64,000 nucleotides of DNA, from positions 10,085,702 through 10,149,701 of the forward strand of contig NC_061136.1 in NCBI RefSeq assembly GCF_905220365.1. The letters run 5' to 3'. Shown here piece by piece: positions 1 through 14,399 of this stretch. A model generated the notes under the pieces. That model was given only the letters and a program-made list of their open reading frames with translations, had not been told where the DNA came from and did no database searches. Made by a program: the position numbers and the translations under genes. Each line of letters starts with the position of its first letter. Within the stretch, counting starts at the first letter, position 1. The DNA comes from Vanessa cardui. Taxonomy: Eukaryota; Arthropoda; Insecta; Lepidoptera; Nymphalidae.

Positions 1-1448
1 TAAATATACGCAATCAAATGGAAAGCTTTTATATGAACAGTTTTTAATTTTATTAGTGTCATTTAATATAATATAAAGTTTTTTTTTTATAATCATAAAA
101 AAACAACCGTGGCTTATAATAAAGATATGCAATATTTTATACTATAATCCTTATAAAAAATTGCTTAGAATTTTTTATTTAATTAACTCAATATTGCTGA
201 GTTGTTTTATATCTGTAGGTATGTATGTAGAGTATGACATAATATGTTGATTCGAAATACTCAGTAATCATGTTATTATTTTTTGGTACTTACATGCATT
301 AAATATACAATATATATACAAATCAATTTTTATAAACAGGTTGATTTTTTTAATTGATAATCGTTTTTTTTATTAACCCCTAACTATCGAACGCCTACGC
401 CTGTTTATACAACATATCATGAATACCTATGAGTATATATACATATATGTTGGTTCTCTCTGTAGCCCACATGTGTAGTAGCTAACGTTTCCTGCATTCT
501 TTTATTCGCGTGACGTCACCGATTGCTATGGTGAGTAGCTCCGTACAATAGCCACGGGCGAATCCGGCCGCGCCCTATAGCTATAGGAATATAATATTTA
601 TGAGGGGTACGGAACTCTATAATTACATTGATTCGGGAATTGGATTCGACGCCCAAATATTATTAAATTTTTTTGAACATGCATCTAAAACTTTAAACGA
701 AGAAAAAAAATGCAAATTTTATATTTCACTCTTTGTATAAAGTACAACAGAGTCCGCGAAGATAATGAACCGAAAGGGAAAGTGGATGTGCCACGTGATT
801 GTAGAGTCCCGTTGGCACCGTACCTGTTGCAGTCTTATTTACGACCCAAAACAATCGCTTTATCTCGCCCCGTCCATATAATGCGGCCGTAAAACCCGAT
901 TCTTTACACGATTCAACATTTATAGCCTCTTGCATAACAACTTTTGTTTATAAACAATAGTTTCAAGGACTCCCGGCTACCTTACGAATAACCGACGGAT
1001 TTTGTTTAGTTGCAAATTTACGCGCGCGGGGTAGAGGTACGAGAGACCGCACCGCGAATTATCGATTGTAATTGCCTTATTAAAATTCAACTGCCGTCGC
1101 TGTCATTACAAACTATAAGTGCTATTTATTACGTTATTAGATTAACGTTTACGTAATAATAATGAGGTGTTGATAAACAAATCGATTCTCATTTGCGATA
1201 TGTAACAAAGAGCGATAACCTGAGAGTAAATTAATAGCCATACCACGAGACGAAATATATTAAGGCCGCTGACTGATATTTGTATTGTTTGACATTTATC
1301 GTACCGCGGAACATAAATAAGTGATGTGCATCCTAATTTATCTGTTCGCTAATTTTATGTGACGGCAGAGACAAATATAAGCGATTCGATTAAAAATATA
1401 ATGACTCGTATTAATAAAAGTAAAATATTATAACGAAAGTGTATCAAG

Positions 1449-1650
1449 ATTGCGCTGTCGATCGTGTAGCAAAAACAAAAGTCTCATCGCTACAAAAAAT
1501 GGACAAAAACTGTTCTTGACGCGGGTAATGGCGGCCGAAGCGCTAGGAGGGGAGAGTGGGGGACAAAAAACTAATAATAACAGTGTGTGTCACCCCATCA
1601 CCGCCGTGTCCCATTTCGCCGCACCTACCCGCCCGTCACTCGTGTGAACT
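1449..1650. promoter_or_regulatory. GC-rich island with GCCAT/GAGA-type motifs
   Basis: A compositional island in AT-rich surroundings. It contains TAATGGCGGCC (ATGGC is the reverse of the Pho/YY1 core GCCAT) and GGGGAGAGTGGGG, followed by a CACCCCATCACCGCC stretch. GAGA and Pho-type motifs together are typical of Polycomb response elements and boundaries in fly Hox clusters. An ORF of 65 codons here looks like chance. Function is inferred. Confidence 0.3.
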
Positions 1651-4199
1651 TTGTAAGCCATGTTTGATCTAAAGATTTCTTACGTATTTAAAATTAAATA
1701 TTCCGCCTCATTCAAATAGGCGCTATTTAAATAGTGCCGATCGTGATAAGATAAGGTTAATTAATTGCGTTTCTTCAAGTAATTTTTTTTAACTTTTTGG
1801 TATTAAATCACTGTAATAGGAGGAAAAGGATAGATTATAATTCGTGTAGAGATGTTTGATTTACGCCTCGCATTTAGCGGCTATTATCGAGGTAGCTCAA
1901 GTAGGTAATCGTTCGGTGTAATCTAACGTAATTATAACATACCTCAGCTAGTGTAAGTCACGATTTGAACTATCTGGCATGGCGAGAGTTTTAAAAGTAA
2001 AGTCCTTGTTAAGCTGTATACATAGCAAAAGTTAGTGAGATAGGTTTCGATAGCGTGGCCCGAATCTGATTATAATCGCAGCCAAGTCTTTAAGTTGTGG
2101 CTACACTCAATTGTTTTTTCCCAATGATTATTTTGCTGTTTGGATTTATTTCTTTAGTGACATTATCGCTACTGAAATTAGAAACTTTACGAACTTGTTT
2201 AACTATTATCAAATATTAACGACAGGTTTGGAAAGTAAAAATTAATCTCAGTTCTAAAAATAAGTCGTGTACAAAACTCAGCGAGATGGAACTTTATCTA
2301 ACCTTTTTTGTTTACGATTAAATCGTTATGTTTTCATAAATATGCCTTCAGAAAATCACTAGATTTCCTAACAAACATTTTCAAAAAAATCATTAGTTTT
2401 ACTCACAAGACTTTTTTTGTTTTAGTATATAATATTATCCCGTTACATGTATTATATAATCTTATGTTATGCAGAAATAAATAAATTAAGCAAATTAGTC
2501 AGTACAGTAAAGCGTAGTATAGGTATACTTATATACGTAATATAAATACGTAATAATCGTTAGAGAAATATTATGTAAATCAAAAATGTATGATTTTTTT
2601 TATTATTTAAACAGCATGTGGTTATTTTTTTCTTTATAATTACCATCCAAGTAAGGTCATTAGCATGTTGTAAAATATAAATAGAAATATATATTTGCAT
2701 AATCTCTATGATTTAATAAATTGTCAATTTGAGATCTTAAGTAAAAAAAAAAACTGTAGATGGAAATTGAATCATAATATCAAATTCAGATGAATAGATT
2801 AGTCAATGCGATTGATTTACATACTTTTTGTATGTATTATATTTATAATAAAAATGGTCATAATGAACGAAAATTACTGAGTCAAGTGTGTAGCCAACCT
2901 TAAATTGAGACCGTGAGTTAAAGCGGCCGATAATCCTGGATGTAAACACGCGAAACACGATCACCTCCCAGAGACCGCCTTCCATCGTTCTTGGTACAAT
3001 GTATACAATTCCCCAGAAAATGCTGAACGATTTTACATCAAGCATTTACTGTAAAAAGTTAGTTCAAATATTCAATTCTAAATCTGGGTAGTACTAAAAA
3101 ACCATTAAAATTGACAAAGGGACAACGCGAGCGCTAAATTAAATTCAAATATCGAATGAGGAAGTCGCCACCGCCCCCTCGCGTCTCCGCGAGATTTATT
3201 ATATTTGTCCTACGCTTATTTCATTACCGCTTGTCCCATGGATCCAAAAGAGACCGTTACATTTTTGAATATCGAATCTGTATCGATTTTTAATTTATTC
3301 AATTTGATTTGTATAACTAGATTTAACTGTTTACATAGTACCTCTTTACTTAAAATATGTTTTGGTTTCAGGTACGGCAGCTGAATGGTGACCAAATTTT
3401 AAAGCACAGATTTAATATTAACTTCCTAAATACAACGTACAATTTAAGGTATTTTATGAATTATATAGGAAGTAGAGTAAAGAGGCTGTAACATGATAAT
3501 GAATGATTATGCTTTTCAATTTAATAGTGTTTTAAAATAGGTAAGGAAAAGTCACAACAACATAAATAATTAGTTTTGAAGGGATTTGTTTGTGCAATTT
3601 AATCTGTCATTTTCACGTATAAAATTACTTATGAATAGAAAGCAATGAATGATTACCTATCTCGTTCTCACTCGAGTACAACATTATCAATCTAACGCGA
3701 ATCGAACAATAGCTCGCATGTTTGATTTATACAGTCGTTTAGTAGAAACATTACGAGTAATTATAGTTTGACTGCTTAACCTTAATGCTTTATACTTTTA
3801 TTAATTGTTCATTTTCCATTCAATAAATCTCCTTCGATATAATAATTAATTTCAAAATTTGCATAAACTTAATCACCTTGACATTAAAATTATTTACAAT
3901 GGAAAAAATAACATCAATATAAGAACTATTCGGGTTTGTTTGTGTCTTGAGCTAGAATATAAATTAATCAGAAAGTTAATACAAATAATAATCAAATATT
4001 ATTCATATCTAGAAGGAATTCTCCATCAAAGAATAATTATTGTATTTATAGATTAAATGTCAATGAGTCGGATTACCATTGAAAAATACTTATATCACAA
4101 AACAAAAGATGTGTATATAAAATCTAATTATCGCTACATCGACGTATCTACTGAAGCATCTGTAACGCAACCCAACTGTCAATTGTCAACAAATCCCAA

Positions 4200-4365
4200 G
4201 ACGTTTCGCTCGCGCTACACCTCCACAAAAGCCGAACAGAAGTAGGAGCTCAGCTCACGAGGTTTTCAAGGGTGGTGGCTTTCGGCGGGAAAGCGGCTCG
4301 AAGGGTGGGGGAGGGGGCGTGATGGCTCGTATTGATTTAGTGCCGTCGTCGACGGAGCTATGTAG
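4200..4365. promoter_or_regulatory. GC-rich island
   Basis: This patch is much richer in G than its flanks, with AAGGGTGGGGGAGGGGGCGTG near 4300 and GCCGTCGTCGACGG just after. No coding potential is apparent. It could be a conserved regulatory element or part of a distal promoter. No splice donor of quality follows it closely. Confidence 0.25.
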
Positions 4366-6388
4366 GTGGGAAAGTATCGCTTTGTCGCTTGATGCGCTTT
4401 CTTAAACGGTAGGTGTTAGTATGAAGAATATAGTTGTTAGAAGTTAGTTCCTTTGTTAACTTGCCGTTTAATTGTTAGAACTATGGGGTAAACAATTAGT
4501 ACTGTGACATTATATTTCTTCAAAGTATGTTAATCCACCAAGGCTGTAGGTACTTAATTGTTACATTGATCATAAATAAGTAACGTGTAATTTGTTATTA
4601 AAACACTCATACTAATTTATGTTTTTACGTAAGAGCAAAGGTTTAAAAAAGTAAATTATTATTATTCATCATTATGATTAATGATTATTTCATCGAGAAA
4701 TTATCCTTAAAATATTACAACAGACCCTAAAAGTGGTTTACAAGAAAAATGATATTCCTCTAAATTCATCAATTCAACTACAAATTTGATTTGACTGAGA
4801 CTGTTTTTCTTTCCTAATAAGAAAATAATTTTGCCGCAAAGCGCTTTCCTGAGCTGCAGCGCTGAATTCCCCCGAGGCGCTCCGGCGTCGAAGATTTAAA
4901 TGGATATTTAACTTTAGTCTCAAGGAACCCAAAGTCTATTGCTTTTAACGTCCTCGGACAGATAGGTTTTTTCTTTAGAAACTGGCGAAGCTTTTAGCAA
5001 ATGTTTTTAAAATGGCTGGAATTAAAAAAAAATACTCCCAACTGTTTGTTTTTAATCCTTGGCATACTCTTTCAAGGACGTCCTGTAGAAGAAAATAAGT
5101 AGTTAATAAAAGATTGGTCAATTTGAATATTTCTTCGGGGTATTTTTGATAAGAATAGCTCACGATAAATTTCTAACAAGTTGTTTTGGTGTTAGGTTGG
5201 CATAACTATTAAATAAATTAAATAACAAATAACTATCCACAAAAGTCATAAAACACGACCCGACCTTACAACATTGTCATTGCCATCAAAGTAGTTTGTA
5301 TCCCATCAAGGTAGTATGAACGGCATTCAAAAATAAGGTACATAATGACGTTTGACGTTTTATCATGCTGGAAATAATTAAGCAGGTCACATCACAGATA
5401 TTTTTATTGACAATCATTTCTCACGTTTCAAGTTTGATGAACGATTTACTACTTTCTATTAGCATGTTTTTAGGAAAATAAATTAGAATCAATTTATCGA
5501 AATGAGTTGAAAATTAAAAAGTAAAAAGATTGATATAATTTGAACGACATAGTTTAAAACGATTTGTTTATTTCATTTGAAATGAATTACATAATTCGAA
5601 TAGTGAAAGTGAATGATAAATTATATTCATTGCCATAACACCAAACCATTTAAAAACTATACTTATTATAATTTATACACTAGGCTGGTGTCTGCAATGT
5701 ATATGAATAAAAATATATGTAACCTCCTTGACATACCCGGGGAGCCTTATTGGAACTAACTTGCTTCCTAAAATGGGAACCAAATTGGCTATTGAAACCA
5801 GATAGTGCTTAAATCCTGTTTTATGTCGCAGGTGATTGGCAATTGGCGATAGTATAGCTGATGAGAGGGATACTTTCCCAGGAGGACCTTAGAACCGAAT
5901 AATAAAAAAGTGTTAACCGATATTCTCATTAAACAATTAAAAGTAATGCTTTTATGCAATATTTTACTTTAAGGTTTCCAAATAAAATCAATTTGGTAAA
6001 ATTCATTTATAAACAATCTTACATGTGTTGAGGACTTTATAATTCTATTACTTGTTCTGTGAAGATGAATGTCAATGAATGTGTTTTTGTTTGCGTATAA
6101 ATTATTAAATAAACATTTCGTCGTCCATATTTATTTTTTATTGATTTATTTTATTAGGAAGTCAACGGTACGTTATAAACACATCCTACCTATTATAGCA
6201 TTTAAATTTAGCGAATAACATTAATACTGTGAACAGATTAAAGCTAAATTAACATGCAGCTTATACAATTTCAATATAATTAGGAAATGACAATGACGGT
6301 ATCGCCTTCACATCAGACAAAAACCTAACCGTAAAGTATTTTAAAGACAAAAATGAAGTTGTTTAATTATAAAGACAATGTTGATTGA

Positions 6389-6680
6389 TTTTTTTTTTAT
6401 GGTGTAGGTTGGCGGACGAGCATATGGGCCACCTGATGGTAAGTGGTCACCATCACCCATAGACAATGACGCTGTAAGAAATATTAACTATTCCTTACAT
6501 CGTCAATGTGCCATCAACCACTTGAACTAAGATTTTATGCTCCTTGTGCCTGGCTACTGGCTCAGTCACCCTTCAAACCGAAACACAACAATACTTAGTA
6601 CTGTTATTTGGCGGTAAAATAACTGATGAGTGGGTGGTACCTACCCAGACGGGCTTGCTCAAAGCCCTACCACCAAGTAA
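6389..6680 (-). mobile_element. SINE, butterfly type (Metulj-like family)
   Basis: A ten-T run at 6389-6398 is followed by TAGGTTGGCGGACGAGCATA and continues through AGTGGTCACCATCACCCATA to GGTGGTACCTACCCAGACGG and CCCTACCACCAAGTAA. I recognise these segments as a very abundant short interspersed repeat of nymphalid butterflies. The T-run is read as the poly-A tail, so the element lies on the minus strand with its head near 6680. It has no coding capacity and depends on LINE machinery. The copy looks nearly full length and little decayed. I could not define target-site duplications. Similarity to the relic at 46789-46880 suggests the family sequence may extend to about 6696. The family name is from memory and less certain than the repeat call. 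Confidence 0.85.
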
Positions 6681-7195
6681 TTGCTTCCAATTCCCAAATA
6701 GAGCACGTCAATTTTAACAGGGCTTTTAAATTTGATAACACTTATCTTTAATATAACCTCTCCCAGTATTTTCCTGTCACTAAGACCTGTTTATCGTTAA
6801 GCAGGTTTGTTTACAATGATTACATCTGACCTTTGTAACTTGTCTAGATTAATTAGTGGCCAGAGTTTATGATCACCGATGCTTCATGAAGTAACTGTAT
6901 TGTCCGATGTCTTATGCGAGATAAAAATCTAACTATTTACGCATTGCAATTAGTCATTTTAATTGCTAATGTACACTAGTAAGTATAAGACGTAGCTACG
7001 GGCTGTTATAAAATTTTACTTGGACATTTTCTCACTCAAACTCTCATTGACTTTATTTTATTTCAACACAAGCATGATATCATATTCTTACAGCCTAATA
7101 TAAATAAATATTTTTTTATATTTTTTAATAGAAAGCGCACTATTATTAAACTTATTCTTGGTCAATGAACTGTCAAAAATGTTCTAAAAAATACC

Positions 7196-7290
7196 CGGTT
7201 TCGTAAACCTGTGCGGGCGTAAAAATTTATGACCGCTGAGTTTGCGCCTACGTAGCCGGTCTTGGGTTCGCTTCCTACTCAAGATAATTA
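7196..7290 (+). repeat. possible tRNA-derived SINE remnant (B-box-like sequence)
   Basis: GGTTCGCTTCC at 7265-7275 differs by one base from the RNA polymerase III B-box consensus GGTTCGANTCC. It sits about 45 bases after a GC-richer patch (GACCGCTGAGTTTGCGCC). No tRNA cloverleaf can be folded from it, so it is not a tRNA gene. The family is not identified. Confidence 0.25.
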
Positions 7291-10200
7291 TCATTTTAAT
7301 TAGCTATCGTAAAATTCTACCAAAACTATTGTTTTAACTCGCTCGTGAGGCAAGACCTTGTAATTATATTATATCATAATTTAGTTTTTTTATTATTTAA
7401 ACACAACAGTTTCCATGATAATAAAACTTTACCAACTCAACGTGAGATTACTATAATAAAATACTTTCAACGAATGATACAGGTTTTTAAATTTAAAAAG
7501 TAAAATGAGTTTCAATTAGTTGATTAATTATATCATAAAAATCGACTTACTAGGCGTTTCATTCAAAATTTAAAAGGTGAAGGCCTTCTATTTTATTAAG
7601 AAGAGATTCTTGGAGCTCGATCCGTCACGCTATATACTGCGACGTCGTGCATAACGTAAAATATAACAGCCATGTTAGCACAAATGTTTGGAATATGGTA
7701 AGCAGTATACATTAATTGAAATAAAGTAGCTATTTATTATATTATTATTTTTCTTATAGAACACGCTGTACGTACATCATTTATCCAATTAAATTTATAT
7801 GCTACACAGTATCAGGGAGTAAGTATTAATGGTCACAATTGTCTCAGATTATCGCAAAATTATTATTAATGTTAAATAATAAGAATATATTTACATACAC
7901 ATTATGCCGTAGCGCAGAAAACTTATAAGGTTGCGTTCGCTATTGATAAATTCATAAAACTTTTTATACTAAATTCATCTCTTTATCATAGGCGCTACTA
8001 CTTGATATTTGCGATTCAAAAAGTCACCCGCCAGGTAGGACTTTCGAGTGATCTTTTATTTATAACTACGTAAGAATTTTTTTAGCCCCTACTATTGTTC
8101 TTTTGAATAAAAATGATAACCCAACAAAAATACATACATATTATAAATGAAACAGACCCACTAAATTAGTAGGTTCATATATACAAAGTATAGATATTAT
8201 TATTTTTTAATTAATTTGTAGGCGAAAAATTGCAGGTCGAAGTTTCTCTCGTATCTTAGATATCTCTTACCTATTTCACTCTCACTCACACAGTTAATTA
8301 TTTTTCCACCAAATGTCAATCCTGTAAGTGAACCAGAGTAATAGTCTCAAAGGAGCATTGATGGTGGAAGAAGTATTTTATAGTTGTCTGATTAATTATT
8401 ATGTATAATTATAATTTCTTACGCACATATGCGTGAAATCAATCGATATAATTATGGTAAACTGACATTTTGTTAAACAACGTGTAACTTAGGTCGTTTT
8501 TCCATTCTAATCAGATTTACGTCGACAGAATACATTAATACTAATATCTACAAGCGTTTTGCCGATAATTCAATTGTAAATAATAATCGAGTTCGAATTG
8601 AATAAGCACGATAGTAGTGAACCTATGAGACCGGAAACCAGCGGGTGTCCTCTCCCATAATTATATTCACGGCTGATATTTTTGAACTTTCACGTGAGTT
8701 CGTATTTTTTTCGGAATATTTTTTTTTTTTCTAAACTTTTTGATTTACGCTGAGAGTTGGATTCGGTGAATGTCGGGAAGTGTCGAAAGCTTTATACGAC
8801 TTCCAAATTTATTTTGTCTTAAGCGATCTTTTGACATTGTCGTTACACATTTAGATATAACATCCGATACATGACATATATAAACATATAGTAACTTAAT
8901 GTATCGTTTACAATAAAACTGTTTGGCGTAATATTTGACTACAATTATTCGTGGTATTTTTAAATAAGGAAAATTTGTAAATAAATGTAGGTATATTATA
9001 TATTTCTATAAGGGTTTCCATAGAAATTTACCGACAAGGTCCAGACGCGTACAACGTAAATCTTTTTTTCCTCTCGGGCCGGAAGAAGTGCAAGGGAGCG
9101 AAAACTAACAGAAAAGAAATGGGCTCGCTTCTAGCACTTGACTGAACTAATTGTTTTAGTTGGAAAACAAATGTTTATACAAAGTATATTGTAAGTAATG
9201 TAAGAAAACTCATTTCTATACTTCAAATTACTTTAATTACGAATTAAAAAGTCACACAGAATAGTTCTTTTAGGAAATGTAGTTATTTTTTTTTTAAACA
9301 AGCGCGCCAGACCTGCCTTTTCTATTTCAACAGATAATAAAATCTTAATTTGTGACATAAGTTCATTAACAAAATTAACGTTCGATTTCAGTAGACATAT
9401 GCAATAACTGGCTCGGCATATGAGGTAATTAAAAAAATCTCCTAAATTATTATTTATAATATTACAAATAAGTTCCATTTGCTGACATCAAATTAACAAA
9501 CATTTTTACTTACATGAAACAAAATTAATAACCTTGCTAAATTTGTTATTGAAACACCACATAAACTAAGATTTTTAGATTGTTGTTTTCTTATTGAATT
9601 ATACCGCTCTCCTTTTGTTTACACTAGAGAATATAACGACAATCATAAAAATATTTGAATAGTTGCCAAATGATACAAAATACGAATAAATATATAGCTG
9701 ATTATAGGATAAATAAATAACAAAATATGACATAATTATTTAAATATATACAAATGAAATAGACGTGTTAATCAGAGTCGACAATGGCCTAGAATAAGTT
9801 AATAATCCAATTAAAATTTCCTTCGACTTCTGTCCTGGGTCGTGTTACAAATTCGTATAAATCTCTTCGAACTCGTCCGACGGAAATAGCACTTCGTCCG
9901 TTAATAAATCACAGTCTATTTAAGCAATCCCAAACGAAAAATCAAAAATAAGCTGAATACATGTCGCCTAATACATAAGTCTGTCACATAAAATAAGATA
10001 AAATCGTTTTGTAATGTTGTAAGGTTTTTTTTTTCTAATTAAAATTTACAAGCAAATTATATGAGTGAATGTACGTCTTCTGTATATTTTTTTTATTGAA
10101 ATTAAATGAGGTTTTAATCGGCATCATAATTAGTTAAAATCGCGTCCAGTTCGATCGATTGAATAAAATTATTGCTTATGAAACGATCGGCATTTGAAAT

Positions 10201-13200
10201 GAGGTTCGACTTGTTGCTTTGTTCTAGATATTTCACATTATAAGTCTGAAATCTTCCTTAGCATTCAAAGGTCTGCTTGAATCTAAAACTTTGATAGTAG
10301 CATACCGTGGGAATGATATCAAATTGAATGCCAAAGGAAATACAAATCAGTTAAACCAGTTTAAATAGTGAAATCAACGCTACGAAATTAATTTAAGAGA
10401 AAAATTTACTGATCTCTCAAATTTATCTGGGATTTTGCGCATTTTATCGCACCAATAAATGTCAGCCACCGATCTTTTTGACGTAATTATCGTGAGTGCT
10501 AAATTCCGGGCCATTTGATTCGTTTTACGTTTTCACTTATTTCATTATCATATTAAATACGCAAATATGAAATATGAAATAACAATTATTCATCGTAATA
10601 TTTCTATTTTAATTGCATTTAATTTCGTTACAAAATCCTGGTTTTATTTTAGGTAAAATATTTTATCATATAAATAAATATCATGTCGCCGTAAAATTAA
10701 AAATAAAAGATCGGTTAATATTTAGATACCTTAAAGTTTCGTAAACCAGTTATATTCAGTTACACTTATCTCGTTGTTAAATATTGTTGACGGCGTACAA
10801 AACTGACCGATGTAATTACCGACATTTACAACCTCCGATAACGTTTAATTAATAATTTCTTTGCAACTCTTTGTATAAGTCGTAATTTAAAAAAAAGAAA
10901 ATGCGTTATAATTTATTCCAATGACGTTTCAACGGATTGTAATCGTATTTTTGGTTTGTTTTTTTTTTTCATATACATAATACGATGTAAGTTTCGTGAA
11001 TCGGGATTTAGTGCATGATTAATATTTTTATTGACTATGTTAAATTTATTTTATCTGTGGCTTACGCCTGACGTCACTGGATGAAAAGGAATTCCGGAGT
11101 GTAAAATATAGCCGATCGCCACCGCGTGGTGCAGATACAATGTCCGTTACATACCAACAGTGGCTTACTAAAAATATTATTTTATTATTATCATAAAAAT
11201 GTCAACACGAAAGAGGTTATATATATCTTTCTAGAAATTATTTTTTTAAAACATGAATAAATTAATCGCTTAATGCAGATTATAGAAATAAAAAAATATG
11301 ATTTATGCAATGCAAAATTTTTCATACAAATGGTTATTTTACTGTTACATAGGTACCGTTTCGTCTGTGAAGCGTTAGACAAGTTCCGTAATTAATTGTA
11401 AGAGCCGATTGTACCGACGACAGGGGAATGATCCATTAGATTTATTGGCTCTTATGCTCTGATTCAAGATCGTAGCTATTTGCAAGTTGGTTCAATCGTC
11501 AACTATGCGGCGAAAACAAAAAGAAATACGTGAATGAAACATCATCGTCAATATTACATTGACGGAAAATGAATAAAGAAATTTTATGAGCTTCCCAATG
11601 TTTATTTAATGCGCTAGTCTTCAGAAACGCCTCTCACTTAGATAAAGAATATGCAGTGATTCACATTTATAACTTATTAAGACAATACATTTAAACAATA
11701 TTCCGTTCGACAGCGCATAACTATAAGGTCGATTTGAAAACAAATAACGTTTGAAAAGGAAAGGGAATTCTATCAAGAGATCAGCGCGCGTGCTTTTTAT
11801 ACTTAATATTAAAAAAGAGTCTTTTTTGTTACGATATATAAGAGTAAAGTAAGTTTAAATTCGTTATCAATAAACAAATCGACACGTACATTGATGAGCT
11901 ATATCGATGTTCGCAACAAAAATCGTTGGTGGCACACACTTAATCATGTATGTGCACCTGCCGTTATACATATTCATTAGCGCGGTATCGCCCCAGTCAA
12001 TATCAATGACTGTTTTCGCGACATCGCAATGGATACGCAGATAAAATGAATATATTTGAATTAAACGCTAAGTAATAATATATATCACTTATATTAAACA
12101 AATGTACGTAATAGGAAATATTATGCGAAAATAAATAACGAAGATTATAGATAACTTTGTAAATATCAATTTTCTTTTGTACAGTTAAAAAATAATTTTA
12201 ATTTTTTATTCAATTATGACTACTTAAGTTGAAATGGGATATAATATAATATTATTTTCATTTTCAGACGATTTACAGTTTCAATTGTTGTTTTTATTTA
12301 GAACCTAGATTCAGACAATTAAGCGCTAGATATAATAAAATTAAACTACTTTATAATCTCTAATTATACATTCAAAAGATTCGACAATTACAGTTACTTA
12401 AAACAAACATTGCACTTTCGAATAAATAAAAACTATTTAAATAAGAGAAATCGGGTCTTTAAATATAATGCACTCATTAATAATTTCAAAAACTACCGCT
12501 ATATAAGAGATTTAATAAAGAACAATAGCGATATGCAAATATCACCAATTAGAATTGTTACATAGGAACAATAAAGAAAAATTCAACCCAACTGATTCAA
12601 TTTAAAATGAGTCTCGTCTCGGTTCCGCTTGGGCCGCGTCGATCGGGACGAAATTGAAATGAGAAAAAAAAAAATCAGGGAATAAATAAAAATAGAGATC
12701 CCGCTACAGCGCAAGTCGCCGTTGAAATGAAAATAAAACAGCAAAACGCTTTTTGTGGACGAAATAAATTAAAAAGTGTGTCGCGATTTTGAGAGTAGCG
12801 TCGAGCGAGTTTTGCGTCCCGAACTCTATGCCAGTGGTATTCCGTTAATGGTATTTAGATAGCTCCAGTATGGCTGCCTGTTTGATTTACTTACAATCTT
12901 TATGCGTTCGATACTATGAAGTCCTTTCATTATGTGTATTATTGACAAACTTAATCAAGATTATGATAAGATTGAATATTTTAAGTGTTCTAATTCGATT
13001 GCTTATAATAATAAAAAAAAGAATTTAAATAAAGAACAGAATTTTGAAAAACTAAATTTAAACACTATCCACAAAAAGTAACTTGATCTTACGTTTCGAT
13101 CAAAACATGGCTGTATTCATTGTAACAAGAACATTGTTAATCTACTTATGGAACTTAAAAAAAAACAAAATGATTCCACTCCGGGATTCCTTTTTACGCG

Positions 13201-13475
13201 AAAGGTGCTTAGCCATTGAACTATTTTCTACTTTACGACTCCAAAAATAAAAAAATATCTAAAAATTAAATATTCAAGTTATTAGTATAATTATGGAATT
13301 TGATGTTCGATATTCAATCTCACAAGCCCCATTTTTAAACGAAGGTATTTTTTTTTATTTCACTAATTGATATATTGCGTGTTCAAAATATGTTTACAAA
13401 ACGTAATCATATTCAATGCAGTGAAAAACAGTAGACATATATAAAGGGAGAAAGTTTTACCTAAATTATATTTGT

Positions 13476-13560
13476 GGGCCGTCACGCTTTCCCGTGGAGG
13501 GGGCGATTAGAGGGGTCCTTTGAGCCCGCTGGGGCGGTATCTATAGGTATTGAATGCTGA
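13476..13560. promoter_or_regulatory. short GC-rich island
   Basis: About 80 bp with GGGCCGTCACGC, CGTGGAGGGGGCGATTAGAG and GCCCGCTGGGGCGG, in AT-rich flanks, 0.9 kb before the distal promoter candidate. The GGGGGCG cores resemble zinc-finger (Sp/CTCF-like) sites. Nothing coding. Confidence 0.25.
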
Positions 13561-13723
13561 TTGACATTTTTTCCGCTCTTAGTCTTTTTTTAATTTGTTT
13601 TCATTTTATAAGATAAATAAATAAATTTGTATTAGATTTGTTTTAATAAGTTATTGACTTAACCTTAAAAAAAGAAACTTGAGCTTATAGTCTAGTCTTA
13701 CATACACCAGCCCTTGAAATGGA

Positions 13724-13774
13724 TCTGTTTTAGAATATTTTTTAATTACGAATTAATAAATAATCTAAAACAGA
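13724..13774. repeat. inverted repeat (hairpin)
   Basis: TCTGTTTTAGA at 13724-13734 is the exact reverse complement of TCTAAAACAGA at 13764-13774. Pairing continues inward for several bases with mismatches. It lies 10 bp before a second hairpin, which suggests a degraded foldback element. Too short and AT-rich to call a microRNA precursor. Confidence 0.6.
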
Positions 13775-13784
13775 ATAAAATAGA

Positions 13785-13820
13785 ATTAATAAGTAACTAT
13801 TAAACATGTTACTTATTAAT
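13785..13820. repeat. inverted repeat (hairpin)
   Basis: ATTAATAAGTAAC (13785-13797) and GTTACTTATTAAT (13808-13820) are perfect 13-bp reverse complements around a 10-base loop. It is adjacent to the hairpin at 13724-13774. Function unknown. Confidence 0.65.
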
Positions 13821-14399
13821 ATTTTCAATTTTCAATAATTATTATGTCACATTACTAATTTCTTACATACATATATAGATGAAGAATAGAATTAACCATG
13901 AAAAAATATGTTACGCATTGTCCTCCCTACACATAGGAGTCGCTTGTAATCCGACCGCCACTTAGGTTGTGGGGGCAATCCGCTATATACGCATCTAACA
14001 CTTACGTAGTTTTCTCGAGGAGCAAAATTACACTTAGCTGCTACTGTAACTCATTTATTGATAATGTATTGTTTAGATTCTAAATCAATACTAAACGTTT
14101 GTTCATTTTCTAATTAAGCTACTAGTTCATATTGTCACGTACTATAAGCTGATACATCAGCCAAGTTTACGCCAATCCCAGCGCTCCAGATTTCGTGCTC
14201 CACTTTAAGTTCGATATTTTAATACCTATTGAGAAAATAAATTCATATCGCAAATAGAAAACAAAAAGTTTGCACGGGAAAACTTTATCAAGTTTGCGTA
14301 TATTCAGGAATAATCTACATTTCACATTTATACGAACAGCGTAAAAAAGCCAAGTAGTCCAAACTCAAACTAGCTCAAAACAATAGGTACGGAGAAAGT

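Larger units (their letters stand above)
1..14399. other. AT-rich non-coding DNA upstream of the distal promoter candidate
   Basis: No open frame longer than about 81 codons and no recognisable protein. The stretch holds a SINE at 6389-6680, a possible tRNA-related remnant near 7265, GC-rich islands near 1450-1650, 3165-3200, 4200-4365 and 13476-13560, and hairpins at 13724-13820. Given Hox cluster order this should lie towards Ubx, either intergenic or in a longer Antp leader intron. Which of the two cannot be told from sequence. Confidence 0.7.

Noticed and set aside
3355..3380. TTTTGGTTTCAG|GTACGG as a ratchet point
   Set aside because: Good acceptor half but poor donor half, and no evidence that the region is transcribed.
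10641..10660. Another AG|GT junction (TTTTATTTTAG|GTAAAA) as a ratchet point
   Set aside because: The donor half is weak (GTAAAA) and the site lies upstream of the distal promoter candidate, so it need not be in the transcript.
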